Shown here: positions 53,671 to 64,000 of the stretch, piece by piece
Numbering within the stretch: position 1 is the stretch's first letter
Layout: the number at the start of each line of letters is the position of its first letter
Origin: Gymnothorax reevesii
Lineage: Eukaryota; Chordata; Actinopteri; Anguilliformes; Muraenidae
Direction: 5' to 3'
NCBI GenBank assembly: GCA_029721435.1
Contig: CM056581.1
Span: forward strand, 72,588,712-72,652,711
DNA length: 64,000 nucleotides
Made by a program: the position numbers and the translations under genes
Notes under the pieces: model-generated
The model's database searches: none
Seen by the model: only the letters and a program-made list of their open reading frames with translations
Told to the model about the DNA's origin: nothing

Positions 53671-55191
53671 TTAAAGCTGCAAGCAGCGTTGGGACGGGTC
53701 CTCGCCCACCCGCGCCCGTCGAGACGGGGGCAAGTCGCCTACAAGTGCCGTCGAGCATTGTCATTCGTCGGACAGTACGAGACTGAGGGAAATGTGTTAT
53801 GTTGAGTTGAATGAAAACCCCTTTACTGAAGGAGATTTTTCTTTTGTAAAATGGAGCTATGAGCCATGGGACCTGCTCAACGTATCTGAAGCAGATTTAA
53901 TCACTGCTGTGTATTGTGGAATCTTCCCCCATGCATGAACTTAGTGAGGGGAGATGAGCCGTGTCATCCTATTGCCACCCGGTGGACAGAATGTGTAGCA
54001 GCATAAGTAAAAACACAGCAAATCAATAATAATCCAGAAATTAATAAATACTTCTTCTACGTAAGTCCTAGAAAGCTGATATTTTGGGAGCATGTTCCCT
54101 GAACACAGACAAAAGTTTCATACGCTGCAACCTATGGTGAATTCAGAAGTTCGTCACTCTATATTTTTGGAAATATGAATATTCATAACATGTTAATATC
54201 TCAACAAGTATTAATTCAAATCGTTCCATGCTTGGCAATCTGATTCCTCATATAGAGTTTATGTAGCATACCAAAGATCATTTTGATCCAATCAACGGTT
54301 TGTCCACAGCAAGAGAAAATGTATTACTGTACAGTGTATTATGTACATAAAAATTTTTATCTCATAAAGTCTTTCATGAATTTTCACGAAATCAAGGCCC
54401 AATGCAGAACATAATACAGCAATAATGAGTGATTTTTTTCAGAATTTTCAGACATTGCGACAGTCCGTGGTGAAAGCAAAAGACCCATTTTGGTGTATTT
54501 AGGTGGCGCTAGAGAGCCATTTTGTGTCTTGGGTTGAAAATTTTGAAAGACAAAATTTCTTTGAAGCCTCAATGAATTATGTGCAAAATTTGGTGTGTTT
54601 TTGACCATGTTTAAGGGGTCAAATTAAGGTTGGGAATTGTGTACGCATCGGAAAAAGGCAGTCAAAGTGGCTGCGGACCCCACCTTTGACGCCTCATAAA
54701 ATCGAATCCGTAGGACTTTTGAAAAAGTTGTACAGTAGTTTTCATTGGAAGAGTTTGCTTTGTCATCTATTAGCATTTGGGGTTGATACAATGAACGCCC
54801 TAGGAGGAGTTCGCGTTTGTTCGAGGGCAAATTTTGGCCAAATTTGGGGCAAAATGGGAATGTTGATATGGAAATTGCGGACTCCCTGTTCGATTTAGGT
54901 CAGGGGGTGAATGCCCCCCATTTTTAGGTCTTGATGAGATGAACAATATAGTCTTGGTTCCATCTCTCTACGACTTTCCTACCGGTCGTGGTGGCCCTAT
55001 AAGTGCCGAAAAAATGTGTCTTGGTGGCGCTAGAGAGCCATTTTGTGACCAATGGGGATAATGTTTTCATTTTATCAAATTTTTCGCCAGACTTGAGGTG
55101 CGTGCCAATTTTGGTGAGTTTTTGAGCATGTTTAGGGGGTCAAATTTAAGCTCAAAGAGGCGTCGGAAAAAAGAATAATAATTAAAGCTGC
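53671..55191. mobile_element. Array unit 8 (variant B), next to Helentron copy 2
   Basis: Full unit, 1521 bp. By reading, it matches unit 1 (42535-44051) base for base over nearly its whole length, while differing clearly from units 2-7 between them. It ends at AAGAATAATAA, followed directly by the terminus of Helentron copy 2. Confidence 0.85.
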
Positions 55192-55500
55192 AAGCAGCGT
55201 TGGGACGGGTCCTCGCCCACCTGTGCCATTCCCTCCTATGGGCAATTCTTTCATGTCCTATCGCCCATTTGGTAGCCATTCTGGATTTAGACAACTTTGG
55301 GTGTCATTTATACCTGCAGCAAGCGACAGGAAAGGCAAGAGAGCATCAGTAGAAGAAGGATGTCAATACAGAAGCATTTTCCAGTGGGAAAAGTACTAAA
55401 TTGACTTGCAAGCAGTTGTTGTAGGCGCATTGAATTTAGTGACTGAGAGAATGGAGTGAAATGGATAGAGCCTTCATGTACATGCCAGAAAAGTTGCCAG

Positions 55501-55560
55501 GGCACCGCAGGGAATCGAACCCCATCCCAGGATTAACCGGGAGCAGCCATTACCAGTGCC
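55501..55560 (-). other. tRNA-like segment with B box, copy 2
   Basis: Same 60-nt minus-strand structure as at 26813-26872: 7-bp acceptor-like stem, TTCGATT loop, no D-arm. One base differs (GAGCAGCC here, GAGTAGCC in copy 1). Confidence 0.4.
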
Positions 55561-56055
55561 TTTTGCTTTTTGACAGTTCATGTAGGTCAAGCAAAACCTG
55601 CTTTACAACAGCATTTAATTTACATGTTTATTTATTCTCCTATTGTGAGTAACTATGTGCAGTTTTCAATATGTAAGGAGCCAAATGCTTTACACATAAA
55701 TGCTGTTGCAATGCAGGAAAAGGAAACCTTTTTACTTTTATTTGGAGGCTGCGTTTGCTTGTGATTGAGAATGAGGATTTCTCATCAGGTTTTGCATTAT
55801 ATAAAATTTAAACACAATTGATATATCATTTCTAATCAATCGTAATAATTTAAAATTCACTTGTACACATGTTAATCAATGAAAAATTATTGATCTTTAG
55901 ATTTGGAGTGAGACAGACTCTGCACCAGTAACACACATCTATGAATTCTACAAAGAAGACAAAAAGGTCAGGTTCCTAATGCAATAAATGAATCCTATTA
56001 TTACGCGTTGTAGAGTTCACTTACATACTCAACGTTTGTGAATACATGTGTTGTG

Positions 56056-59000
56056 TTACTGCACCTGATCTTTGACATTAAAACTACAAAGAATGCCTTC
56101 ATGGTCGCTGAAGTATGTGGGCATCACTGTACATTCCACATCATACTGTGTCGTTTTAACATAAACATGATCAATGAGTGTTCCATTCTCTGTAGTCTCT
56201 TGTGTGACATGCTGAATGAATCCTTTTTTTAGCATGTACTGACACAATGTTGTTGTTTTTAAGAGGTTTTCATTAAAGTCACCCATTACTATAATTGTCT
56301 TTTGCATCGGATTAAGCCAATCAAGTAATTTTCCCAGATTTTGTTTGAATATAGAAATAGGGTAAATCGGCGGACGGTAAATTACTGCCATCAACATGTT
56401 AAATTCGTTACACTGGCACACCAAGCATTCCAGATTAAAATCTGGTACCTGCAAAATGTCACTGTGTAAATGGTTCACATAGTATAAACCTACTCCACCA
56501 TGTTCCATATTCTGTAGTTCTGACAATATGGGGTTACTGCTGTTGTAACACAAACTGCGAGGACGACTCTGGAAACTGTAACCGTTGATTTGGACACAGT
56601 GTAAAGGGGATTGAGTAGTGAGCCACGTTTCAGTGATTGCAATATAATGCGGCCGTAAATGATGCGTGCAAGACATTAGATCAAACAAGTGGCGACTTAA
56701 ATTTTGAACATTCATTAAATACACAGAGAAACTGTGTGGATTTAATGAAGGCTTCGGCTGCTCGGTTAGAAATTGGGGCATGCTCTCCATGGCCTCCTTA
56801 ATGGTCCCTTTGCAGTAAATGGCTCGCTCTTCAAAATCTCTAATGATTAGCCCAGATAAAGCTGTAACGCGACTTAATGCTACATACGCCTGCCCAGGAG
56901 CAAACACCTGCTTTAAAGAAACTACAGCCTCGTCTACAGTTAATCCCTGCACTTTATGAACAGTACACGCCCACGCTAACTTTAAAGGAAACTGACGACG
57001 CAACCCACCGCGTTTTCGGGTCTTTTCTTCCTCCGGATCAATTGCAGTAGAAAACCTGCATTCTATCGCTGCATGTGCACGTTTTCTCCTCCTTATTGAC
57101 CCAATTCGGTCATCATCAAATTTAACATAAACAGTCAGTGGAAATGTCTCATCCTGACCAAAATCCATCTGAGTAACTGTGCCACATGCTCCATTGACCA
57201 GACCATCTTCTACATCGATGTTCTTGCATAACATCACGCGCGCATTCCTGGCCAAACACAAACTGCTCGGTAAACATGTGTCCGCTGCATCACTGTGATG
57301 CCCTACCATCAGCTCTAATTTGCCCGTTTTTCTATTGTTCCTATAGTCTTTTGCTTCAATAACTACATGATCAGGACACATGGCGAAAAGCTGCTTTAGA
57401 TTATGCTCGCTCACTTGCATATTGGTCGGAAATATATGCAAAGCTGAGCTCTCTTCTCCTGTCTCGCGCATTTTTAATAATTCTATGTCGCTCTTCAATA
57501 TGGGGGTGTCCTTCGAACGTACCCTTAAACGGTTAAGCAATTGTGCAAAAACGTTGTCTTTCTGCCTGACTACCGTTTTCAGTTCCACGACACTAAAATT
57601 GCACCACAGGTCCACAGCGACCTGACCGCTATACAGAGGCTTCCCTTTAACAGGAGGCAACTGATAGAAGTCTCCAACAGCTATCACACTTACATTACCG
57701 AATGGGGAAAAGTCTCCTGTCTGCTTAACCTGCCTTAACCTGCCATGGACATAAGCCAACAGATTGTGATCAACCATGCTGATTTCATCTATAATGAGAA
57801 TTTGGAGGTGGCTCAATTCAGCTCTCAGAGAATTGAGTTTCTCTTCACCCAAGGGGGTGTACGGTAAGGTAGCATGGATGCCGATGTTAAACCGGTGATG
57901 AATTGTTGCTGCATTCAAATTGTAAGCAGCTACACCTGTAGGAGCAGTTAACAAAATGCAAATATCATCTGGTTGACGACAAAGTGTTGACAACAGCCTC
58001 CCTGCTTCATATTGAACCGCTCTAATTAAATGACTTTTCCCCGTCCCTGCACCGCCTGTCACAAACACATGCAAAGGTTGTGGGTTCTTACCCATCACCT
58101 TTTGCAAGCACCATTGTCTAATCTTGTTAAAAACAGCCATTTGTGTCTCATTCAGGGACCTAACTAAAGCCAAAGCCTCACTTCTAGACAGGATCCTCTC
58201 TCGCCTTTCCAACTGCGCAACCTGTCTGCTACCATCTACTAAATCTGGAACATTGTCCATCGAGTCCCCCAACTGCTCCTGTTCCACTTCTGCTCCCTGC
58301 TGCCTTCTCTCCTCTAAACATTCTAGGCGCTCTACTTCCTGTTCAGGGCACAGCTCACCCCAAGCATCTTCATCTATACCCCGGTGCTGCTCTGCTATCT
58401 CGCGCGCTCGATCCAAATGAGGACAATCTATTTCAAACTTGGCCCTATTTTCATCTACTACAGCCTGAACCGAGTGTATGGAGCCATCACTGAAAGTTAC
58501 CTTCCCGTCATTATAGAACTGTTCAAACAGCTCAAATCCTTCAGGTTTGAGGTCTAAGTCAGCTCTATAAGGGAGAAATAATTGCAGCAGACTTTGAAAA
58601 TGAGCCTCCTCTTGTTTGTCCAAATTGAAGCGCATGTAACGCACAACTGCAAACTGAGAACGTGTTCTCCTCAAGATAAAACCCAAGTCATTTTTTAGTT
58701 TGATTCTATCACGAGACTTTTCGTTTTTGGAGAGAACGCGATACTCTGATGCAAATGTAGCCATGCACATGTCTGTGAACGCATCGTTGTCAGGCCTGTT
58801 CCTATACCTGTCCACCATGCTGGTCATCCACATGTCTTCTGTGCTAAGATTATGGGAAGATGCCTTTTGCCTCAAAACACTAAGCGGCAAACTCATCTTC
58901 ACCAGGTTGTTCCCTGTTGGAACAAACACCACCTTTCTGGAACACTCCTTCAAATGCATGTTTGTTAGCCTATACACGGCCTCCTGGGCACAAACGTCCC

Positions 59001-62000
59001 TGTTATGCAAATATACACTGCCCAGCTTCTTTAAAGCATCTTTAGCAGAGAGGTTACCTTGCTTTGAGGCTTCTTTATGGGCATTATTCAATAATAGGCC
59101 AATTTCTCTCTCTGCTTTAGTTATATATGATATTATGTACACAATTACTGCATAGGCGTCCGTGACAAAGCTAATGTCCATGTTAGCGTTCCAGCATTTT
59201 AACAATTGCTTACTATATTGATTAATCCAAACTTCGTTAACCCCTCTCCTATAAACCACTTTATATTTTTTTTCCATTGTCCTATAGGCCTCTTCGAAGA
59301 TATCTTGATTAATATTAAGACTCATAAACAAGTCCTCTACATTTGAATATGGCACATCTGATTCTAAAGCGTCTTTAACGGATGTCAGAACGGACTCCGC
59401 AAAAGTCTTTGGCATTTTGTCATCATCATTAAAACATTTACAGACTGGCTTGTTTTTTGGATCTGAATCTGCTGCCTTTGTCCAATCGCATTTGCATTCT
59501 TTAATTTTACATAGAAATGTTCGAGCAGAAACTGGTTTTGGGAAATTGAAACGACATGTAGTGTTTTTTTTCTTGCAAGACTTTGAATGATGTTTTGAAT
59601 GCATTTGAACTGATGACACCATGTCCAATAATGTGTCATCATCTGAGGGCAGCTCACAAGTGACGTATTTATCAATGAATTCAACTACTTCCTCATCTTC
59701 ATTCCTATCAATTTGGGGAGCACCCTCAATCCAAAATAAAGCGTGAACATGAGGAGAACCACGCTGCTGGAATTCGATTCTGTAAAAGTAATCGATGATT
59801 TTACCGATTGGTTGCAAAGGAGACATGAGAACAGTTTTCAAAAAGCAATGCCATCTGTAATCAAACATTCGCGCAGCTGTAACTGGATTACCGCGCAGCA
59901 ACGCACATCTGTCTGCCCACTCCAAATCATCCACAGTCTGTGCTCTGCCTTCCTGTCTCAGGATGCTGGTCAGGAGATTCTGCCAGCGCAGATCTGCAGA
60001 CGAAAAGGAGCAAAACCAGGTGGGAATCCCCAATTGGCGAACACAAGCAAAAACATCCTTCTGAACGGACTGCCAAAAAGCTGGGGTACCTCTAATAGGT
60101 CTAAGAAACCTAAAACCATCATCAAATTCTAACAACTGCTTTAAAGAGTCATCATCTTGCAATATGTTTTGACTAATGTTTTGCGGTTTCTGACCCCCTT
60201 TACCTTTACGCAATGCTACAGAAACATTGGATATCACCATATCCAGCTCAGACATGTACTGAGCATAAAAGATGTACTCTACATTCCGCGCAAAACGCCC
60301 ATCAACATTCATGATCCTATTATTAAAATAACGGCACAATGTTAAACGAAGCGAACGAGTGTCGTGGAAAGTATTCCCACCCAGAGGAAACAACACAGGG
60401 AAACATTTAGCTTCATTGCTGTGGTCTGTAAGCATGCGAACTGGACTATTACCCTCCGCTGGTGCAATATTTACAACATCCATATACTGGTCTAACATTT
60501 CCTGACCTATATCTACTGGCATTAGACAAGTATCCTGAAACATACAGTGTTGCTGTCTGTCATGCAACATTTCATCTTGTACCATTTCTGATGTATCCTC
60601 TACATCAACACCTTCAGTATCTGTAATCTGGCCTTCTGCCTGAACAGTCAGCTTGTCCTTAACCTGTTCTTCCTGACATAATTCAGCTCTCACAGCTTCA
60701 TGCTCTCTAGAGGATTCAGCCTCTTCCTCATCTGTCTGCCTCCTAAACTCGTTTACCCACTCTTCATTGAATTCGATGTCCCTGTAATAAACATTTGTCC
60801 TTCTTAAATATTCTACCGCCTGTCTAACACGTGAAGTGTCCACAAACTGATATTCATAATGCCCTTTGTATGTCAATTTACGCTTTAACTTGACCTGCAC
60901 CAAAGATCCCTCCATACTAGTACGTGGCAATGCATTTACACTCTGTACAATGTTCGCTGGAACACAAGTTACTGGCCCATGGACTCCGCCTTGCCCCCCT
61001 CGGGGCAAACAAAGCATCTTCATGAACGGAATATGCAGAGCTATCAAATGCTGTTCTACACTGTTTAAGCATCCCAGTTCGGGTGGAATGGGATCAAGCT
61101 CCAAGTTATTAATCCAGCATTCAGCTGGAATCTGACCTCTGCTAATCTTGTGATGACATGTATAACAAATCCAGAGCTGACCTCTAGATATAACCACCTG
61201 ACATGGCACATTACAGTCCTCATTACATTTATGCAAATAAGCTTCACTAATGCAAGCTTCTGCAATACCAGCCATTGCCACATTTGAGCTATAAACTTCT
61301 TTGTTGCAAAAAAGCACCTGAGATCTGAACAATAACCTGCAACAAACACAACACACATAATCTGGTCCATCTCTCACCTGCTCTAAAAATTGGTCCATCA
61401 CATGACCAAAATCTTTGGATTCATCCTTTTTCTGTTTTCGACTCATCATGACTCTAGCAATAACTTGCTGCCTATGTTCTAAACTATCATGATATTTCCT
61501 TCTACTGGCTTCTTTAACCCTCTCCCTGTGCTGGATGTTGTGTCTGTATTTAACCACACTATTGGTTTTAACCTTCTCCCTGTGCTGGATGTTGTGTCTG
61601 TATTTAACCACACTCTTTGTTTTTACTCTCTCCCTGTGGTGGATGTTGCCTTGATATTTTTGCATACTCCTGCCTTTACTATCAGTTTGAACTCTCTCCC
61701 TGTGCTGGATGTTGCCTTGATATTCTTGCATACTCCTGGCTTTACTATCAGTTTTAACTCTCTCCCTGTGCTGGATGTTGCCTTGATATTTTTCTATATT
61801 CCTGGCTTTATTCTCAGATTTAACTCTCTCCTTGTGCTGGATGTCGCCTTGATATTTTTGCATACTTCTGGCTTTACTCTTGGTTTTAATTCTCTCCCTG
61901 AGTTGGATATTTTCCCTGTACTTATTTGCATTCAGCAATTGAATCTTTTCCCTGAACATCACATTATCGTGATACATCTTTCTAAACCTGAAATGACGTT

Positions 62001-64000
62001 CATTCTTAAGCAAATTATTCAGTTTCTCCTGTGTCCTTTTTTTCTGCATCAAGTATTTCGATTTTACAGGCCTTCTTCCTGCCATTTGCGCACTAGCAGC
62101 TTTAAGCACATCACAATCTACACCTTTATCAGACTCTACCAACTCATAACATTCAATCGTTGTCTTGTTACTAGGTAAAACATTCATTACTCTAGACCTA
62201 ATGTTGTAACTTGTTGCTTCACCTTTACAGTAATTATAACAGCTCCTCAATCCAGGCTTACAAACACAAACAACATTCTCAAAATGCTTCCCCATAATAT
62301 TCTCTAGGTAAATGCACTCGTCTGACACACACTTGTTACTACTGCTGTACTTAAGCCAACGTCCATCATAAAAAGTGAACACATCAACCCCTAACCAATC
62401 TGCAGTGACCTGAATTTCTACTTCTGTAGCCCAAGTGTTAACAGCTCTCATCTTGGAAAACTGAAGGTATTCCAATACAGAGTTATACAAACTCCTCAAA
62501 ATACTTTGATATTTATTGCTATTCTTTTCCAACTCTTTACATACAGCCAATCTAATCTTACGATGATGCTCCTGTGAACCGCTCACAGCTTGAGAAATAG
62601 CTCTGAAAAAGCAGTTACCATCAGCCACAATCCTCTCATTTCTACAAGGAGCACCCAACGCCCCAACCTCTGCAGACACTTGACCACCAACCTTCACAAA
62701 GCCAACATTCAACTTTTCACAAAAAGCTTGGCAAACAACTACACCCAGGGGACAAAAGACCAGCTCCTCATTGCTCACTGCATTAATAAACTCTACATCA
62801 CAAGCAACCTCATCAGTATCAAAAGCCTTTGACTTGTAAGAAATAGAAGTGATTTTACGCTTCCTGCCATCAGTAACTGAAGTTTCTGTTGATGAACCAT
62901 CGCTTACCTCGTAGGTAAAAGCTTTTAAGGAAATGTCAGACAGCAGCGGACTCACAGCAAGATTAGCATGACATTCAGACACACACCTACCTTTAGAAGC
63001 AGCTTTTCCCTTTGTCTCAGTAACATCACTAGACTCTGCTACCGAAGCACTACTATCCACTGAAACACCAGACAGCTCTGGAGCTGCACCCCCAATAACA
63101 CGAACGCCACAGAGCTCAAAGGGCTTCTCCCTTGAACACAAACATTCTGCCAGTTGACAGATGTAGTGGTGCAAGTCACCAACACAAGCAAAATGCAGAA
63201 CCACACTTGTGCCATCAGCGTCCAACAAACCCCTGTTACTGCGCGAGTGACTGTCAACCACAGCGAACCGTCCACCCTCACAGATGATGGCACAAGTGTT
63301 TGCACACAGTGTCAACAGACACATGCTGTACTGGCAGAAGATCCTCTCTAGACCATTTTGCAGACTGATGTAAACACCATTGTCAATGTGTTCACCTTCA
63401 GTCACGCCTACTTCTCCTAACACTGTATCACCATAACTAAACCCAAATACCTGTTCATCTATCTCCAATTGCTCTAGCAAATCTGGGACTGAAAGCAGAT
63501 TTGTCTCATGAGTAAAGATATTCAACTCACGCATGTGTGTGTAAAATTCATCACCTAAAACCAACACGCGATCCAAATCAAGCCTCTCCCAAGAGAACAC
63601 ACTCCCCAGCGTGTGTTTGGCCAAGCTGACCAAAGCTATAGCCATACACTGCAATCCTGCATACTGAAAACGTTCATTCCCCTGGTGAAACGATCCACGC
63701 ACAACTTTCACCAACTTAAACACCTTGCCATTCTTGGCCTCTGCTGTTACAGCACTACTTTGAGAAACTAGGGGACCTACACATTCAGGAGCACAATCCT
63801 GAACACAATCATCAGAAACAGCAGCAATATCAGAAACAGCAGCAGAAACAAAGGCAGCCTTAGCTTTGATGATCTCCTGCGGCAGCACCTGGGAGGCCTC
63901 CTGGACAGCAGACGCCATCAGCACAGCTGGGCTCACTGCAGCAGCCTCCTCCCCCACCTCCTTTGGAAGTGCAGTTGCAGACACCTCCCTGCACTCATCT
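56056..64000 (-). CDS. Helentron replication protein, copy 2 (5' part beyond window)
   Basis: Frame open from the stop at 56056 to the window edge; a GTG at 63984 lies inside the frame and is not a convincing start. The order matches copy 1: Peptidase C76-like (LQCM; VDSHS), OTU (DGNCFF; KHFEN), a shorter basic repeat array (four 22-residue and two 18-residue units, about 61510-61900), DUF6570-like region, Rep with HUH PHVHALF (59743-59751) and Tyr-rich motif, PIF1-like helicase with Walker A GGAGTGKS (58033-58056), and AP-endonuclease with TETW, YRPP, GDFN and SDH. The C-terminal two thirds are almost the same protein as copy 1, while the N-terminal third has diverged more and lacks the Ala/Pro/Val tract. 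There are no stops or frameshifts. An AG that could be a splice acceptor sits at 63990-63989, but only a few bases remain to judge it. Confidence 0.94.
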   Translation of the reverse strand, partial: DECREVSATALPKEVGEEAAAVSPAVLMASAVQEASQVLPQEIIKAKAAFVSAAVSDIAAVSDDCVQDCAPECVGPLVSQSSAVTAEAKNGKVFKLVKVVRGSFHQGNERFQYAGLQCMAIALVSLAKHTLGSVFSWERLDLDRVLVLGDEFYTHMRELNIFTHETNLLSVPDLLEQLEIDEQVFGFSYGDTVLGEVGVTEGEHIDNGVYISLQNGLERIFCQYSMCLLTLCANTCAIICEGGRFAVVDSHSRSNRGLLDADGTSVVLHFACVGDLHHYICQLAECLCSREKPFELCGVRVIGGAAPELSGVSVDSSASVAESSDVTETKGKAASKGRCVSECHANLAVSPLLSDISLKAFTYEVSDGSSTETSVTDGRKRKITSISYKSKAFDTDEVACDVEFINAVSNEELVFCPLGVVVCQAFCEKLNVGFVKVGGQVSAEVGALGAPCRNERIVADGNCFFRAISQAVSGSQEHHRKIRLAVCKELEKNSNKYQSILRSLYNSVLEYLQFSKMRAVNTWATEVEIQVTADWLGVDVFTFYDGRWLKYSSSNKCVSDECIYLENIMGKHFENVVCVCKPGLRSCYNYCKGEATSYNIRSRVMNVLPSNKTTIECYELVESDKGVDCDVLKAASAQMAGRRPVKSKYLMQKKRTQEKLNNLLKNERHFRFRKMYHDNVMFREKIQLLNANKYRENIQLRERIKTKSKARSMQKYQGDIQHKERVKSENKARNIEKYQGNIQHRERVKTDSKARSMQEYQGNIQHRERVQTDSKGRSMQKYQGNIHHRERVKTKSVVKYRHNIQHREKVKTNSVVKYRHNIQHRERVKEASRRKYHDSLEHRQQVIARVMMSRKQKKDESKDFGHVMDQFLEQVRDGPDYVCCVCCRLLFRSQVLFCNKEVYSSNVAMAGIAEACISEAYLHKCNEDCNVPCQVVISRGQLWICYTCHHKISRGQIPAECWINNLELDPIPPELGCLNSVEQHLIALHIPFMKMLCLPRGGQGGVHGPVTCVPANIVQSVNALPRTSMEGSLVQVKLKRKLTYKGHYEYQFVDTSRVRQAVEYLRRTNVYYRDIEFNEEWVNEFRRQTDEEEAESSREHEAVRAELCQEEQVKDKLTVQAEGQITDTEGVDVEDTSEMVQDEMLHDRQQHCMFQDTCLMPVDIGQEMLDQYMDVVNIAPAEGNSPVRMLTDHSNEAKCFPVLFPLGGNTFHDTRSLRLTLCRYFNNRIMNVDGRFARNVEYIFYAQYMSELDMVISNVSVALRKGKGGQKPQNISQNILQDDDSLKQLLEFDDGFRFLRPIRGTPAFWQSVQKDVFACVRQLGIPTWFCSFSSADLRWQNLLTSILRQEGRAQTVDDLEWADRCALLRGNPVTAARMFDYRWHCFLKTVLMSPLQPIGKIIDYFYRIEFQQRGSPHVHALFWIEGAPQIDRNEDEEVVEFIDKYVTCELPSDDDTLLDMVSSVQMHSKHHSKSCKKKNTTCRFNFPKPVSARTFLCKIKECKCDWTKAADSDPKNKPVCKCFNDDDKMPKTFAESVLTSVKDALESDVPYSNVEDLFMSLNINQDIFEEAYRTMEKKYKVVYRRGVNEVWINQYSKQLLKCWNANMDISFVTDAYAVIVYIISYITKAEREIGLLLNNAHKEASKQGNLSAKDALKKLGSVYLHNRDVCAQEAVYRLTNMHLKECSRKVVFVPTGNNLVKMSLPLSVLRQKASSHNLSTEDMWMTSMVDRYRNRPDNDAFTDMCMATFASEYRVLSKNEKSRDRIKLKNDLGFILRRTRSQFAVVRYMRFNLDKQEEAHFQSLLQLFLPYRADLDLKPEGFELFEQFYNDGKVTFSDGSIHSVQAVVDENRAKFEIDCPHLDRAREIAEQHRGIDEDAWGELCPEQEVERLECLEERRQQGAEVEQEQLGDSMDNVPDLVDGSRQVAQLERRERILSRSEALALVRSLNETQMAVFNKIRQWCLQKVMGKNPQPLHVFVTGGAGTGKSHLIRAVQYEAGRLLSTLCRQPDDICILLTAPTGVAAYNLNAATIHHRFNIGIHATLPYTPLGEEKLNSLRAELSHLQILIIDEISMVDHNLLAYVHGRLRQVKQTGDFSPFGNVSVIAVGDFYQLPPVKGKPLYSGQVAVDLWCNFSVVELKTVVRQKDNVFAQLLNRLRVRSKDTPILKSDIELLKMRETGEESSALHIFPTNMQVSEHNLKQLFAMCPDHVVIEAKDYRNNRKTGKLELMVGHHSDAADTCLPSSLCLARNARVMLCKNIDVEDGLVNGACGTVTQMDFGQDETFPLTVYVKFDDDRIGSIRRRKRAHAAIECRFSTAIDPEEEKTRKRGGLRRQFPLKLAWACTVHKVQGLTVDEAVVSLKQVFAPGQAYVALSRVTALSGLIIRDFEERAIYCKGTIKEAMESMPQFLTEQPKPSLNPHSFSVYLMNVQNLSRHLFDLMSCTHHLRPHYIAITETWLTTQSPLHCVQINGYSFQSRPRSLCYNSSNPILSELQNMEHGGVGLYYVNHLHSDILQVPDFNLECLVCQCNEFNMLMAVIYRPPIYPISIFKQNLGKLLDWLNPMQKTIIVMGDFNENLLKTTTLCQYMLKKGFIQHVTQETTENGTLIDHVYVKTTQYDVECTVMPTYFSDHEGILCSFNVKDQVQ

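Larger units (their letters stand above)
55192..64000 (-). mobile_element. Autonomous Helentron copy 2 (cut by window end)
   Basis: Same orientation and border as copy 1: plus-strand start TTAAAGCTGCAAGCAGCG, then the CACCTGTGCCATTCCCTCC region shared with 26501 onward. The non-coding 3' part (55192-56055) and the gene align with copy 1 throughout. The 5' part lies beyond the window, so whether it also has the SGNH exons cannot be seen here. Confidence 0.9.

Overview
This is eukaryotic repeat DNA, most likely from a teleost fish. The case rests on two large rolling-circle transposons of the fish Helentron (Helitron2) type, their compact non-autonomous relatives, and a GTTGCTAGG-type minisatellite. 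I see no bacterial operons, no CRISPR array and no clear host gene.

Left part (1 to about 26500): a higher-order tandem repeat with a period of roughly 5.6-6.3 kb. Each period has a G/T-rich minisatellite block built from 11-bp submonomers, about 0.57 kb of nearly pure purine (GGAA/AAGG), a piece that looks like a non-autonomous Helentron, and a short AT-rich unique piece. Five spacer copies start near 1611, 7256, 13575, 19535 and 25435. The fifth stops at 26500, exactly where Helentron copy 1 begins.

Middle-left (26501 to about 40850): autonomous Helentron copy 1, coding on the minus strand. One 8.45-kb exon encodes a Peptidase C76-like cysteine protease domain, an OTU protease domain, an expanding basic repeat array, a DUF6570-like region, a HUH Rep nuclease, a PIF1-type helicase and an AP-endonuclease-like domain. 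Upstream on the same strand I reconstructed eight more coding exons with GT-AG borders and fully consistent phases. They add 351 residues holding an SGNH/GDSL-hydrolase-like domain, for a predicted protein of about 3167 residues. The rest of the element (38.0-40.8 kb) holds probable 5' UTR exons, a direct duplication, YY1-like motifs, TATA-bearing duplicated palindromes and a long hairpin.

Middle-right (about 40855-55191): a head-to-tail array of one scrambled and eight full 1.5-1.7-kb non-autonomous units. Each full unit begins with the same TTAAAGCTGCAAGCAGCG terminus as the autonomous elements, and some end in a GGGTCC/GGACCC hairpin.

Right (55192-64000): autonomous Helentron copy 2, same orientation, open to the window edge. 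It has the same domains but a much shorter internal repeat array. The autonomous copies would supply Rep/helicase/endonuclease, and the array units probably move in trans through the shared terminus.
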